Positions 21,642 through 31,158 of a stretch of 64,000 bases of DNA are shown piece after piece. Every line of letters starts with the position of its first letter. Within the stretch, counting starts at the first letter, position 1. This DNA is from Terrimesophilobacter mesophilus (GTDB lineage Bacteria; Actinomycetota; Actinomycetes; Actinomycetales; Microbacteriaceae): the NCBI RefSeq assembly GCF_014200375.1, contig NZ_JACHBP010000001.1, positions 372,001-436,000 on the forward strand, in the 5' to 3' direction. The translations under genes and the position numbers were made by a program. A model generated the notes under the pieces. That model made no database searches. It was given only the letters and a program-made list of their open reading frames with translations, and was not told the origin of the DNA.

Positions 21642-22238
21642 TCAGCGAAATCGCACTCCGGACGATTGACGGGGCAGCGTCGCGTGGATGGCCATGCGGA
21701 CCGTCTCCCCGGAGTATCCCTTGCGCTGAAGGTAGCCGCTGAGCCTGCGCACGGCGGTGTCGTGGTCCAGGTTCCTCAGCTGGGGAGCCCGGCGCTCGGC
21801 CAGTTGGGTCGCCCGTTCCAGCTCATCGTCGGCGCCGAGATGCTCGACGGCGGCGTCGATCACGTCCTGGTCGATCCGTCTCCGCCTCAATTCGGCGATC
21901 AGCGCTGCCCTTCCGAGGCCTTTGCGCTCGCGGTGGGTGCGGACGATCACCTCGGCGAGCGCCGCATCATCGATGAGGCCGACGCCCTCGAGCCGTTCGA
22001 GTTCCACCTCCACCGCGTTGGGTTCCAGGTCGCGTGCGAGCAGGAGCTGACGAAGCTCCCACCGTGACTGGCCGCGGCGAGTCAGGGCGCTCATGCTCAC
22101 GTTCTCGGCTCGGCGGGCTGCCTTGTCGTGGGCAGTTCGGTCCGGCGCAGGCTCCGCAGGCGTGCGTTCCGGCGGCGCAGCCGGCGGGGTCACCCCCGGA
22201 AGGTAGGTGACCTTCGCCAGCGCGCCGTCGGAGCCCAT
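21642..22238 (-). CDS. recX: RecX-family regulator of RecA
   Basis: A 198-residue helical protein that binds RecA filaments and modulates recombinase and coprotease activity. The C-terminal two-thirds carries the RecX repeats (SMSALTRRGQSRWELRQLLL ... GVGLIDDAALAEVIV). The N-terminal 50 residues are Ala/Pro-rich and variable. The ATG at 22238 is supported by AAGG 8 bases upstream and by homolog start positions. It follows recA by 25 bases and is probably co-transcribed. Confidence 0.92.
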   Translation of the reverse strand: MGSDGALAKVTYLPGVTPPAAPPERTPAEPAPDRTAHDKAARRAENVSMSALTRRGQSRWELRQLLLARDLEPNAVEVELERLEGVGLIDDAALAEVIVRTHRERKGLGRAALIAELRRRRIDQDVIDAAVEHLGADDELERATQLAERRAPQLRNLDHDTAVRRLSGYLQRKGYSGETVRMAIHATLPRQSSGVRFR

Positions 22239-22263
22239 GATCGACCTTCTTCGCCGCTCGGGG

Positions 22264-23421
22264 TCAGACGGCCTTGCGGCTGGCGAGTTTGTCCTCGATG
22301 GAATCGACCGTCCCCGCGGTGCCGGATGGTGCACCGTCCGTGCCGGCACCACCCACTGCGGCATCCTCATCCCTGGCCGCTTCGGCCGCCAGAAGCGCCG
22401 CAGCAGCATTCGCCGCCTTCGCCTCCGCGCTGATCCCGAGCTTGGTCATGATCTTGCCCTCGATCTCAGTGGCGATCGCGGGGTTGTCGATGAGGTATTT
22501 CCGGGAGTTCTCCTTGCCCTGCCCGAGCTGGTCGCCGTCGTACGTGTACCAGGCACCCGACTTCTTGACGATCTCGTGTTCGACGCCGAAGTCGATGAGG
22601 CTTCCCTCGCGTGAGATGCCGGAGCCGTACAGGATGTCGAACTCCGCCTGCTTGAACGGCGGCGCCATCTTGTTCTTGACGACCTTGACCCGCGTGCGGT
22701 TGCCCACGGCGTCCGTGCCCTCCTTGAGGGTCTCGATGCGGCGGATGTCGAGGCGCACCGACGCGTAGAACTTGAGCGCCTTGCCTCCGGCGGTGGTCTC
22801 CGGGCTGCCGAAGAACACGCCGATCTTCTCACGCAGCTGGTTGATGAAGATCATGGTCGTGTTCGTCTGGCTGAGGCCACCGGTGAGCTTGCGCAGCGCC
22901 TGCGACATGAGCCGCGCCTGGAGTCCGACGTGCGAATCGCCCATCTCCCCCTCGATCTCCGCACGGGGAACGAGCGCGGCGACGGAGTCGATGACGATGA
23001 GGTCGATCGATCCGCTTCGAACGAGCATGTCGGCGATCTCGAGCGCCTGCTCCCCCGTGTCGGGCTGGGAGACCAGGAGAGAGTCGATGTCGACGCCGAG
23101 CGCCTTCGCGTACTCCGGGTCGAGCGCGTGCTCCGCGTCGATGAAGGCGGCGATGCCCCCTCCGCGCTGCGCGTTCGCGATCGCGTGGAGGGTGAGCGTG
23201 GTCTTGCCGGAGGACTCCGGTCCATAGATCTCGACGATGCGGCCGCGTGGGAGGCCTCCGATGCCGAGCGCGACGTCCAGTGCGATGGATCCGGTGGGGA
23301 TGACCGCGACCGGCGCGCGTTCGTCACTGCCGAGGCGCATGACGGAGCCCTTGCCGAACTGGCGGTCGATTTGGGCGAGTGCTGTGTCGAGTGCCTTCTC
23401 GCGATCTGCTGGTGATGCCAT
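22264..23421 (-). CDS. recA: Recombinase RecA
   Basis: A 385-residue recombinase forming ATP-dependent filaments on ssDNA for strand exchange and LexA cleavage. Walker A is GPESSGKT (residues 67-74), Walker [11 protein letters not shown], and the L2 loop follows [21 protein letters not shown]. No intein is present. The C-terminus is Ala-rich and ends in a short acidic/Ser tail. AAGGAG lies 7 bases before the ATG. A LexA box about 215 bases upstream and the long leader fit SOS control. Confidence 0.98.
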   Translation of the reverse strand: MASPADREKALDTALAQIDRQFGKGSVMRLGSDERAPVAVIPTGSIALDVALGIGGLPRGRIVEIYGPESSGKTTLTLHAIANAQRGGGIAAFIDAEHALDPEYAKALGVDIDSLLVSQPDTGEQALEIADMLVRSGSIDLIVIDSVAALVPRAEIEGEMGDSHVGLQARLMSQALRKLTGGLSQTNTTMIFINQLREKIGVFFGSPETTAGGKALKFYASVRLDIRRIETLKEGTDAVGNRTRVKVVKNKMAPPFKQAEFDILYGSGISREGSLIDFGVEHEIVKKSGAWYTYDGDQLGQGKENSRKYLIDNPAIATEIEGKIMTKLGISAEAKAANAAAALLAAEAARDEDAAVGGAGTDGAPSGTAGTVDSIEDKLASRKAV

Positions 23422-23620
23422 GGGTGGCTCCTTCTGCTCGTAACCGGTGTGCCTGTAGGCTGCCGTTCCTCCCACCGCCGATGGTGCAGGGCAAGTGGGT
23501 TCCGCGACAAGGCGTGTGGCCGCGTTCGCCAACGAATCAGACAGTACGCCCGACGGGTGACATTTCTCGGCACCGACGGACCCGCTGTTGACAACTCGTT
23601 TTCGATTGCTGCTGTGCAGG

Positions 23621-23648
23621 AGCCTACACAGCTACGAAGGAATGTTCG
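23621..23648 (-). promoter_or_regulatory. LexA box and recA promoter
   Basis: CGAAG-GAAT-GTTCG (23635-23648) is one base from CGAAC-N4-GTTCG. Its minus-strand copy overlaps a weak -35 (TCGAAC), 17 bases before the -10 TAGGCT (23621-23626). The resulting recA leader is about 190 nt. The remaining 23422-23620 shows no further element I can name. Confidence 0.65.
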
Positions 23649-23666
23649 ATACCAGTCGTCGGCGTG

Positions 23667-23888
23667 TCACGACGGCGGACGCAGACCGACACCGTGCCTC
23701 CGCGCCTCTGGCACGTCGTTCGCCCGGCACAGTGCGAGCCACACCGCGCGAGCGGGGACCCCGGCATCCAGCGCCTGGTCTGAGGTCAGATCGTCGAGCT
23801 CTCCGAGCACGAGATCCCGGGTGAGGGCATTTCCGTACGCCTCGCCGAACTCGGCGGCGACCGCTCGACGGAACTCGCTCAGCCGCAC
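23667..23888 (-). CDS. DUF3046 family protein
   Basis: A 73-residue actinobacterial protein of unknown function found immediately upstream of recA in many genomes. The core MRLSEFRRAVAAEFGEAY (first codon GTG) and the helical segment ending VWLALCRANDVPEARRHG match DUF3046. The GTG at 23888 is where homologs begin. It lies between clgR and recA on the same strand. Confidence 0.85.
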   Translation of the reverse strand: MRLSEFRRAVAAEFGEAYGNALTRDLVLGELDDLTSDQALDAGVPARAVWLALCRANDVPEARRHGVGLRPPS

Positions 23889-23939
23889 GCTGTCGCACTC
23901 ACCCGCGGACGGACCCGTCGACGCGACCGTCGATGCACG

Positions 23940-23971
23940 GAACGCTCCGGGCCGAAGCATCCGGAGCGTTC
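23940..23971. terminator. Hairpin downstream of clgR
   Basis: Perfect 11-bp stem (GAACGCTCCGG and its complement) with a 10-nt loop, starting 12 bases past the clgR stop. No U-tract follows, so termination would be of the actinobacterial type lacking a U-run. Confidence 0.5.
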
Positions 23972-23982
23972 TCGTGATGAAC

Positions 23983-24291
23983 TCAGCGGACCACCAGGTC
24001 CGCGTCGAAGTCCGCGACGAGGTCGTCGGGGACGGTGTCGGGAATGATGTTGATGCCCTCGATGACAGCGAGACGATCGCCCACCTCGCGCATGATGACG
24101 GAGATCGGCGTGTCGAGAGCATCGGCGACGGATGCGAGGATCTCCGAACTCGCTTCCTTCTGGCCGCGCTCCACCTCGGACAGGTACCCGAGGGCTACGG
24201 ACGCCTTACTGGCGACCTGGCGAAGGGTGCGACCCTTCTGCAGACGAAAGTCCCGGAGAACATCTCCGATTTCCTGACGAACTAGAACCAT
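23983..24291 (-). CDS. clgR: XRE-family regulator, ClgR-like
   Basis: A 102-residue Cro/CI-type DNA-binding protein. The helix-turn-helix spans about residues 14-70 (LRDFRLQKGRTLRQVASKASVALGYLSEVERGQKEAS). Size, sequence and the cinA-clgR-DUF3046-recA order match ClgR, which activates clp protease and repair genes in corynebacteria, mycobacteria and streptomycetes. GGAGGG lies 6 bases before the ATG. The C-terminus ends VADFDADLVVR and is unlike the ClpP-degraded LAA tails of some streptomycete ClgR proteins. Confidence 0.85.
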   Translation of the reverse strand: MVLVRQEIGDVLRDFRLQKGRTLRQVASKASVALGYLSEVERGQKEASSEILASVADALDTPISVIMREVGDRLAVIEGINIIPDTVPDDLVADFDADLVVR

Positions 24292-24448
24292 TGGACCCTC
24301 CTCTTCGTGCTCTTCGAACCTACCGCTTCGAGCCGCGTGCAACTGTCACGTGAACCCGTCACTTTACAACCTACTGCGATCAAACTCTAACCAGTGCTTT
24401 CTGTACGGCCATTGTGAATCACCAGTTGTAACGAGATCGATGCTGGAC

Positions 24449-24952
24449 CTATTCCCTCTCATCGACCAGTCCCCGTTCGAGTGCCTTCGACAGCCATGCG
24501 AGCGATTGCGACACCGTCTCCGACCTGATGTCGTCGCGAGAACCATTGAGATCGAGCCGCTTCGCCCGGGTCATGTCTCCCATCGACAAGCCCAGATAGA
24601 CGGTCCCCGGCGGGTCGGTGCCCTGCGCATCCGGACCGGCGACACCGGTCGTCGAGAGCCCGATGTCGGCCGGCCTGCCGGCGACCCCTAGCCGCTCGCG
24701 AACGTTCCTCGCCATCTGGATGGCGACATCCGGGTCGACGGGGCCGGTGGCGGCCAGCAGCTCGGCGTCGACACCGAGGAGCGTGTGCTTGAGTCCGGTG
24801 TTGTACGCGACCACGCCGCCGTTCACGACGAGGGATGCGCCGGCCGGCGCGATGAGTTCGGCGACGAGGAGCCCACCCGTGAGCGACTCCGCGACGGCAA
24901 CGGTGAGCGCCCTGGCCGTGAGGAGGGCGATGAGCTCCCGCGCGTCGGTCAT
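24449..24952 (-). CDS. CinA C-terminal-type protein (NMN amidase family)
   Basis: A 167-residue stand-alone CinA_C domain, the PncC class that deamidates nicotinamide mononucleotide in pyridine nucleotide salvage. Motifs AVAESLTGGLL and STTGVAGPDAQGTDPPGTVYLGL are conserved. It lacks the N-terminal molybdopterin-like domain of full CinA, as usual in actinobacteria. It starts one base after the pgsA stop. Competence-related roles are not implied. Confidence 0.88.
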   Translation of the reverse strand: MTDARELIALLTARALTVAVAESLTGGLLVAELIAPAGASLVVNGGVVAYNTGLKHTLLGVDAELLAATGPVDPDVAIQMARNVRERLGVAGRPADIGLSTTGVAGPDAQGTDPPGTVYLGLSMGDMTRAKRLDLNGSRDDIRSETVSQSLAWLSKALERGLVDERE

Positions 24953-24953
24953 G

Positions 24954-25613
24954 TCACCTGGCTTCGATGTGGCCTCTGCCGTGGCGGATGGCCTTCACGA
25001 GATAGTCGGCGCCGGTGACAAGCGTGAAGGCGAGCGCGATCGCCATGAGCACGGCGTTGAACCAGTGCATCCAGTCGCCCAGCAGGAGCCACACGGGCAC
25101 GAGGTAGAACGAGATCGCGATCGCCTGCACGATCGTCTTGAGCTTGCCGCCACGGGATGCCGGGATGACGCGGTCGCGCACGACCGCGAGCCGGAACACC
25201 GTGATCCCGAACTCGCGCACGAGGATCAGGATCGTGACCCACCACCACAGTTCGCCGAGGATCGAGAGCGTCACGAGGGCGCCGCCGATGAGCACTTTGT
25301 CGGCGATCGGATCCAGGATCTTGCCGAAGTCGGTGACGAGGTTCTGGCGGCGAGCAAGCAACCCGTCCACGCTGTCGGTGACGATCGCGAGAATGAACAA
25401 GGCAGCGGCGACATAGCGCAGGGCACCGAATTCGTGATTGTCGGCGAAGAGCAGCCAGATGAAGACCGGTGCGAGGAAGATGCGCACGACGGTGATGATG
25501 TTCGCCACGTTCCCGGTACTCGCCGGAGTGTCCCCGCTTCTGGCGACCCTGCCGCGCATCGGATTCGACCGACCGGAACCTTTTGGCGTTGGCGGTGTCG
25601 CGGGGAGTGCCAC
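24954..25613 (-). CDS. pgsA: CDP-diacylglycerol-glycerol-3-phosphate 3-phosphatidyltransferase
   Basis: A 219-residue integral membrane enzyme for phosphatidylglycerol phosphate synthesis. After about 35 variable residues, the CDP-alcohol phosphotransferase motif DSVDGLLARRQNLVTDFGKI carries the catalytic aspartates (DG-AR-G-D pattern, with the final D in LDPIADK). Several transmembrane helices follow. The GTG at 25613 lies 2 bases after the ftsK stop. Substrate specificity follows from family and position. Confidence 0.9.
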   Translation of the reverse strand: MALPATPPTPKGSGRSNPMRGRVARSGDTPASTGNVANIITVVRIFLAPVFIWLLFADNHEFGALRYVAAALFILAIVTDSVDGLLARRQNLVTDFGKILDPIADKVLIGGALVTLSILGELWWWVTILILVREFGITVFRLAVVRDRVIPASRGGKLKTIVQAIAISFYLVPVWLLLGDWMHWFNAVLMAIALAFTLVTGADYLVKAIRHGRGHIEAR

Positions 25614-25615
25614 CG

Positions 25616-28357
25616 TTACTCCCTGTCGGTCAGCTTCCAGGCGTCATCTGGAGACGAGCCTTCCACTTCATCGTATCCGCTCGACACCGCCTCGACCGGA
25701 TCGGCGTCATAGCGATCCTCCGATGAGCCCTCCGGTTCCGAGTCCATGCCGCGCAGCTTCGCGAGGACGCTCGGCAACTGCTCCGCGGAGACGAGGACGT
25801 CGCGCGCCTTGGAACCCTCAGAGGGGCCGACGATCTCGCGCGACTCCAGGAGGTCCATGAGCCGCCCGGCCTTCGCGAATCCGACGCGCAACTTCCGCTG
25901 CAGCATCGAGGTCGAGCCGAACTGGGTACTGACGACGAGTTCTGCTGCAGCCAGGAGCACGTCGAGGTCGTCGCCGATGTCGCCGTCGATCGCGCGGTGC
26001 TCCGTCGCCGCGGCGACATCCTTGCGGTATTCGGGGCGCGCCTGCGCTGTGACGTGCTTGACGACGGCGGCGACCTCGCTCTCGCTCACCCAGGCGCCCT
26101 GTACACGCATGGCCTTGGACGCCCCCATGGGCAGGAACAGGGCGTCGCCCTGCCCGATGAGCTTGTCCGCGCCCGGCTGGTCGAGGATGACGCGGGAGTC
26201 GGTCATGCTGCTCACGGCGAACGCCAGCCGGCTCGGCACATTGGCCTTGATAAGTCCCGTCACGACGTCGACGCTCGGGCGCTGGGTGGCGAGCACGAGG
26301 TGGATGCCGCTCGCGCGGGCGAGCTGGGTGATCCGCACGACGGAGTCCTCGACATCCCTCGGGGCCACCATCATGAGGTCGGCGAGCTCGTCGACGACCA
26401 CGAGCAGGTACGGGTACGGTTTGAGTTTGCGCTCGCTCCCCGCCGGCAGCGTGATCTCCCCCGCGACGATCGCAGCGTTGAAGTCGTCGATGTGGCGGTA
26501 TCCGAAGCTCGCGAGGTCGTCGTAGCGCATGTCCATCTCCTTCACGACCCAGGACAGTGCTTCCGCCGCCTTCTTCGGGTTCGTGATGATGGGTGTGATG
26601 AGGTGCGGGACGCCCGCGTAGTGAGCGAGTTCGACGCGCTTGGGGTCGATGAGGACCATGCGGACCTCTGCAGGCTTCGCGCGCATGAGAAGGCTCGTGA
26701 TCATCGAGTTGATGAAGCTCGACTTCCCGGAACCAGTCGCCCCAGCCACGAGCAGATGGGGCATCTTGGCGAGGTTCGCCACCACGAAACCGCCTTCGAC
26801 GTCCTTGCCGACGCCGATCGTCATCGGATGCGCGCTCGAGGTGCTCGCCTTCGACCGCAGCACGTCACCGAGCGAGACGATCTCCCGGTCGGTGTTGGGG
26901 ATCTCGACGCCGATGGCGCTCTTGCCGGGGATCGGCGAGAGGATGCGCACCTCGTTGCTCGCCACGGCGTAGGAGAGGTTCTTGCTGAGCGCTGTCACCC
27001 TCTCGACCTTCACCCCGGGCCCGAGCTCGATCTCGTACCGCGTCACAGTCGGGCCGCGGCTGAACCCCGTGACGACGGCATCCACCTGGAACTGGGTGAG
27101 CACGTCCGTGATCGACCGCACGATCTCGTCGTTCGCTCCGGACCTCGTCTTCGCCGGAGTTCCGGGCTCCAGGACGCTGGATGCGGGAAGCCGGTACGGC
27201 GCTGTCGGCTGGTGCGCGGAGGTGTCGTCGAACTCCCCGGCTCTGCCCTTCTCGGATGCGGTGGAGGCGATCCCCGGCAGCATCTCGGTCGCCGAACCAT
27301 CGAGCACAGACCCGTCACGGACAGCATCGTCGCGGATGCCCGTCGCGGGCACCGCATCCACTTCTCCGGTGAAGCGCTTGACGGCCTCCTCCGCCTTGAG
27401 CAGGTCTTCGATGAGGTCGATGCCGAATTCGTCCTTCGGCGTGTGGTCGATGACCTCCGTACGGGCGTTGATGAGCACGGGGCTGTCGAACGCCGGTTCA
27501 TCCTCCCGCTCAGTCTTGTTGCGTCGCCACCACGGGACCTGGTCGGAGTCCCCGCCCAAGTCCAGGTCTTCGAGCGTTCCGAGCGAGATCGACTCGGTCT
27601 TCGCGGCTTTTCTGGCGGCGAGTTCCTCTGGGGCGGGAAGTTCGGCTCCGAACAGGTACGCGTAAAGTTCGCGAAAGCGGTATCCGATGCGGTTGGGCGG
27701 TGTCTTCGTGATGATGAAGAGGGACAGCAGCAGCAAGAGAACGATGAGCGGCACTGCCACCCAGACGCTCAGGTACGTCGCGAGAGGCATCCCGAGAATG
27801 AATCCGACGATGCCACCTGCTTGAGCGAATGCGCCGATCGGTTCGCCCCACGCCGGCAATCCACCGAAGATGTGGCAGAGCGCGCTGATGCTCGCCACAA
27901 GGATGCCCATCCCCACGCCGATCCGGCCGTTGTCGTGCACGGACGACGGATGCCGGAAGAACCAGACGGCGAGCACGAGGAGGATCACCGGGAGTGCAAA
28001 AGCGAGTCGCCCGAACGCTCCACCGAACGTATATGCGTCGAGGGCGATCGCGACGGGGTGATGCGGGAAGAACCATTCGACGACCGCGCCGCCGACGGCC
28101 AGCAGGAAGAAGAAGAATGGCACGCCATCGCGAAGTTCTTCCTTCGCGAGCGTTTCCTTGCCGAACAGGCGAGCGCCGCCTCCGACGACATGGGCCAACC
28201 CGAGCCAGGCCGTCGCCAGCGGATTCTGGACAGGCGTCGGCGTCGGCTTGCGCCTCGGGTTCGAGGTCCGCGCAGGGGCGGATCGCGCCCGCGTCGCCGT
28301 CGTGCGGGCGCGCGAGGTCGACCGTGCTGCAGGGGTCGACGACGTGCGCGTAGCCAT
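25616..28357 (-). CDS. ftsK: DNA translocase FtsK/SpoIIIE
   Basis: A 913-residue septal DNA pump that clears chromosomes during division. A basic Ser/Thr/Arg N-terminus is followed by four transmembrane helices (about 78-220), an acidic linker (about 255-400) and the motor. Walker A is [10 protein letters not shown] near 540 and Walker [13 protein letters not shown] near 655. The C-terminal gamma winged helix ([23 protein letters not shown]) reads KOPS-like sequences. ATG 28357 is preferred over 28387 because TAGCGT lies 7 bases upstream. Confidence 0.96.
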   Translation of the reverse strand: MATRTSSTPAARSTSRARTTATRARSAPARTSNPRRKPTPTPVQNPLATAWLGLAHVVGGGARLFGKETLAKEELRDGVPFFFFLLAVGGAVVEWFFPHHPVAIALDAYTFGGAFGRLAFALPVILLVLAVWFFRHPSSVHDNGRIGVGMGILVASISALCHIFGGLPAWGEPIGAFAQAGGIVGFILGMPLATYLSVWVAVPLIVLLLLLSLFIITKTPPNRIGYRFRELYAYLFGAELPAPEELAARKAAKTESISLGTLEDLDLGGDSDQVPWWRRNKTEREDEPAFDSPVLINARTEVIDHTPKDEFGIDLIEDLLKAEEAVKRFTGEVDAVPATGIRDDAVRDGSVLDGSATEMLPGIASTASEKGRAGEFDDTSAHQPTAPYRLPASSVLEPGTPAKTRSGANDEIVRSITDVLTQFQVDAVVTGFSRGPTVTRYEIELGPGVKVERVTALSKNLSYAVASNEVRILSPIPGKSAIGVEIPNTDREIVSLGDVLRSKASTSSAHPMTIGVGKDVEGGFVVANLAKMPHLLVAGATGSGKSSFINSMITSLLMRAKPAEVRMVLIDPKRVELAHYAGVPHLITPIITNPKKAAEALSWVVKEMDMRYDDLASFGYRHIDDFNAAIVAGEITLPAGSERKLKPYPYLLVVVDELADLMMVAPRDVEDSVVRITQLARASGIHLVLATQRPSVDVVTGLIKANVPSRLAFAVSSMTDSRVILDQPGADKLIGQGDALFLPMGASKAMRVQGAWVSESEVAAVVKHVTAQARPEYRKDVAAATEHRAIDGDIGDDLDVLLAAAELVVSTQFGSTSMLQRKLRVGFAKAGRLMDLLESREIVGPSEGSKARDVLVSAEQLPSVLAKLRGMDSEPEGSSEDRYDADPVEAVSSGYDEVEGSSPDDAWKLTDRE

Positions 28358-28364
28358 GGGCCCT

Positions 28365-28370
28365 ACGCTA
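28365..28370 (-). promoter_or_regulatory. Candidate leaderless -10 of ftsK
   Basis: TAGCGT on the minus strand, 7 bases before the ftsK ATG at 28357. The rest of the 108-base gap to rnj contains only a duplicated ACGCCTCGAT motif. Confidence 0.45.
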
Positions 28371-28465
28371 CTGGGGCGCTCCGTCAATGCCCGGGAGACT
28401 CCGGGGAGTGTCTCAATCCCCGCGTCAAGGTCACGCCTCGATACGGTGTCTCTCGCTGACCGAGG

Positions 28466-30142
28466 CTACGCCTCGATGACGACGGGAACGATCATCGGCC
28501 GACGCCGATGCTGTGTGTTGACCCAACGGCCGACCGTTCGACGGATGACCTGGCTGAACGCGTGCGTGTCGCGCGTGCCGTTCTCCGCGGCATCCGTGAG
28601 CGCCCTGACGATCTGCGGCTTGACATCGTCGAAGACGGATTCGTCCTCCGCGAACCCGCGGGACTGGATCTCCGGACCCACGATGATCCGCCCGGTCTGC
28701 GGGTCGATCGCCGCGAAGATGGAGATGAAGCCCTCTTCCGCGAGGATGCGACGGTCCTTGAGGTCGGCCTCGGTGATCTCGCCGACGGTCGAACCGTCGA
28801 CGTACACGTAACCCAGATCGAGCTGCCCGGCGACCTCGACGATGCCGTCCTTGAGATCGAGGACGGTACCGTCCTCGGCGATGAACGTGTTCTCCTCAGG
28901 GACACCCGTGTCGATGGCAAGCCGCTGGTTCGCGACGAGGTGGCGGTATTCGCCGTGCACGGGAAGCACGTTCTTCGGCCGGATGATGTTGTAGCAGTAC
29001 AGCAGTTCGCCCGCGCTCGCGTGGCCGGACACGTGCACTTTCGCGTTGCCCTTGTGCACGACGGTCGCACCGAGCTTCGTGAGCCCGTTGATGACTCGAT
29101 AGACGGCGTTCTCGTTCCCGGGGATGAGGCTCGATGCGAGGATGACGGTGTCGCCCTTGCCGACCTCGATCTGATGTTCGAGGTTCGCCATGCGGGCCAG
29201 AACCGCCATCGGCTCCCCCTGCGACCCCGTGCTCATGTACACGACGCGGTTGTCGGGGAGTTCTGCGGCCTTCTTGGTATCGATGAGCACGCCCTCTGGC
29301 ACCTTCAGATACCCCAGATCCGCCGCGATGGTCATGTTGCGCACCATCGACCTGCCCATGAAAGCGACCTTGCGTCCGTTCGCCTGTGCGGCATCCAGCA
29401 CCTGCTGGACACGGTGTACGTGACTCGAGAAACTCGCCACGATGACCCTGCGCGGCGCTTTCGCGATGACGGATTCGAGTACGGGCCCGATGGCGCGCTC
29501 CGACGCGGTGAAACCGGGGACGTCCGCGTTCGTCGAATCCACGAGGAACAGGTCGACGCCGGCCTCGCCGAGTCGGGCGAACGCCCTCAGGTCGGTGATG
29601 CGGCTGTCGAGCGGCAACTGGTCCATCTTGAAGTCGCCCGTGGCGAGCACCACCCCGGCACTCGTCGTGATGGCGACGGCGAGGGCATCCGGGATCGAGT
29701 GGTTCACCGCGATGAACTCGAGATCGAACGGCCCCAGCCTCTCGTGCTGGCCCTCCCTGACCTCGAGCGTGTACGGCGTGATGCGGTGTTCCTTGAGCTT
29801 CGCCTCGATGAGTGCGAGCGTGAGCCCGGATCCCAGAAGCGGGATGTCCTGGCGCAGCCGCAGAAGATAGGGCACTGCGCCGATGTGATCCTCGTGCCCG
29901 TGGGTGAGCACGATGCCGAGGATGTCGTCCAGCCGGTCCCGTACGGGTGCGAAGTCCGGCAGGATCAGGTCGACGCCGGGCTGGTTCTCCTCGGGGAAGA
30001 GCACACCGCAGTCGACGATGAGCAACTTGCCATCGATCTCGAAGACGGTCATGTTGCGGCCGATCTCGCCGAGCCCCCCGACGGGAATGATGCGCAGGGT
30101 TCCCGGCGCGAGGGTACGCGGTTCGTGCACTGAGGAGTTCAT
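28466..30142 (-). CDS. rnj: Ribonuclease J
   Basis: A 558-residue metallo-beta-lactamase/beta-CASP ribonuclease with endo- and 5'-to-3' exonuclease activity for mRNA and rRNA processing. The zinc motif HGHEDHIGA is at residues 81-89. Other metal ligands lie in ATGDFKMDQLP, and the beta-CASP region follows (VASFSSHVHRVQQV, GHASAGELL). The ATG overlaps the dapA stop by 4 bases. The dapA-rnj-ftsK order matches M. tuberculosis. Confidence 0.96.
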   Translation of the reverse strand: MNSSVHEPRTLAPGTLRIIPVGGLGEIGRNMTVFEIDGKLLIVDCGVLFPEENQPGVDLILPDFAPVRDRLDDILGIVLTHGHEDHIGAVPYLLRLRQDIPLLGSGLTLALIEAKLKEHRITPYTLEVREGQHERLGPFDLEFIAVNHSIPDALAVAITTSAGVVLATGDFKMDQLPLDSRITDLRAFARLGEAGVDLFLVDSTNADVPGFTASERAIGPVLESVIAKAPRRVIVASFSSHVHRVQQVLDAAQANGRKVAFMGRSMVRNMTIAADLGYLKVPEGVLIDTKKAAELPDNRVVYMSTGSQGEPMAVLARMANLEHQIEVGKGDTVILASSLIPGNENAVYRVINGLTKLGATVVHKGNAKVHVSGHASAGELLYCYNIIRPKNVLPVHGEYRHLVANQRLAIDTGVPEENTFIAEDGTVLDLKDGIVEVAGQLDLGYVYVDGSTVGEITEADLKDRRILAEEGFISIFAAIDPQTGRIIVGPEIQSRGFAEDESVFDDVKPQIVRALTDAAENGTRDTHAFSQVIRRTVGRWVNTQHRRRPMIVPVVIEA

Positions 30143-31116
30143 CGCGTTGTTCCCGCCACCTTCGGTAGTGCTCCCCCAGCCGCTGCATTGCGGTCGGGTC
30201 GGAAGTTGCTGAGGTCGAGGCCGGGGATCTCGCCGATCCGAGCGAGATCGTCCTCGATCTGCGCCGCCTCGAAGTCCTCAGGGCCGACCAGAGGGAGCCG
30301 CACGCGCGGCGAACCGATCCGCCCCAGCCCGTGCAGCACGTACTTGGCTGCGACGGTGCCCGGCACGTGGGTCATGAGCGCCCTCACGAGCGGCTCGAGG
30401 AGCTTGTGGGCCGCCGTGGCCTCCGCGATCCTCCCGGCGTTGACCGCGTCGACGATCTGGCGGTACGGCCGTGTGGCCACGTTCGCCGTGACCCCGACCA
30501 GCCCGGCCGCCCCGATCGCCAGGTGCGGCAGGACGTTCGCGTCGTCACCGGAGAAGTAGTACAGGTCGGTCTCGTTGAGAACGCGGCTGACCTGGCTGAA
30601 GTCGCCCTTGGCATCCTTGATCGCGAGGATGTTCGGGTGCTTCGCCGCACGCACGATCGTCTCGTAGTTGATCGGCACGCCGGTGCGGCCGGGGATGTCG
30701 TAGAGGATCACCGGAAGGTCTGTGGCATCGGCGATGAGGCGGAAATGGGTGAGGATGCCGGACTGCGTCGGCTTGTTGTAATACGGCGTCACAATCATGA
30801 CGCCGTCTGCGCCCGCCTTCTCACTCGCCTTGTACAACTGCATCGCGTGGGCGGTCTCGTTGGAGCCGCCCCCCGTGATGATCTTCGCTCGCCCGGCGGC
30901 GACCTGCTTGCCCACCTCGACGAGTCTGACCTTCTCCGGGTCGGTGAGCGTGCTCGTCTCGCCCGTCGTCCCACTCACCACGATGCCGTCGGCGCCATCG
31001 TTGATGACGTCGTCGATGTGCTTCTCGACGCCGGCCCAGTCGACCTCGCCATCGGCGGTGAACGGGGTCACCAGGGCGACGAGCACCTGGCCGAACGGAT
31101 TCTCTCGAGTGGTCAC
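30139..31116 (-). CDS. dapA: 4-hydroxy-tetrahydrodipicolinate synthase
   Basis: A 325-residue TIM-barrel aldolase condensing pyruvate with aspartate semialdehyde, the first committed step to DAP and lysine. Schiff-base Lys167 is in LAIKDAKGD, and Tyr139 in LYDIPGRTG. GTTGETSTL binds the keto acid. The C-terminus is about 25 residues longer than E. coli DapA. The GTG at 31116 has TAGCCT 7 bases upstream. It is in line with dapB and thyX nearby. Confidence 0.96.
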   Translation of the reverse strand: MTTRENPFGQVLVALVTPFTADGEVDWAGVEKHIDDVINDGADGIVVSGTTGETSTLTDPEKVRLVEVGKQVAAGRAKIITGGGSNETAHAMQLYKASEKAGADGVMIVTPYYNKPTQSGILTHFRLIADATDLPVILYDIPGRTGVPINYETIVRAAKHPNILAIKDAKGDFSQVSRVLNETDLYYFSGDDANVLPHLAIGAAGLVGVTANVATRPYRQIVDAVNAGRIAEATAAHKLLEPLVRALMTHVPGTVAAKYVLHGLGRIGSPRVRLPLVGPEDFEAAQIEDDLARIGEIPGLDLSNFRPDRNAAAGGALPKVAGTTR

Positions 31117-31123
31117 GGGTTAC

Positions 31124-31129
31124 AGGCTA
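31124..31129 (-). promoter_or_regulatory. Candidate leaderless -10 of dapA-rnj
   Basis: TAGCCT on the minus strand, 7 bases before the dapA GTG. Confidence 0.45.
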
Positions 31130-31158
31130 TCGCGGCGGGATGGCGCGCAGGTCAGGTG

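Noticed and set aside
25997-28459. Very long open frame opposite ftsK (and similar ones opposite sulP, hflX, pnp, rnj)
   Set aside because: High-GC shadow frames with Arg/Asp/His-rich, low-complexity composition and no recognisable domain, opposite well-supported genes.
28388-28465. Dispersed repeat between ftsK and rnj (ACGCCTCGAT occurring twice)
   Set aside because: Only a 10-base direct repeat, partly within the rnj coding end; no inverted structure or other copies seen.
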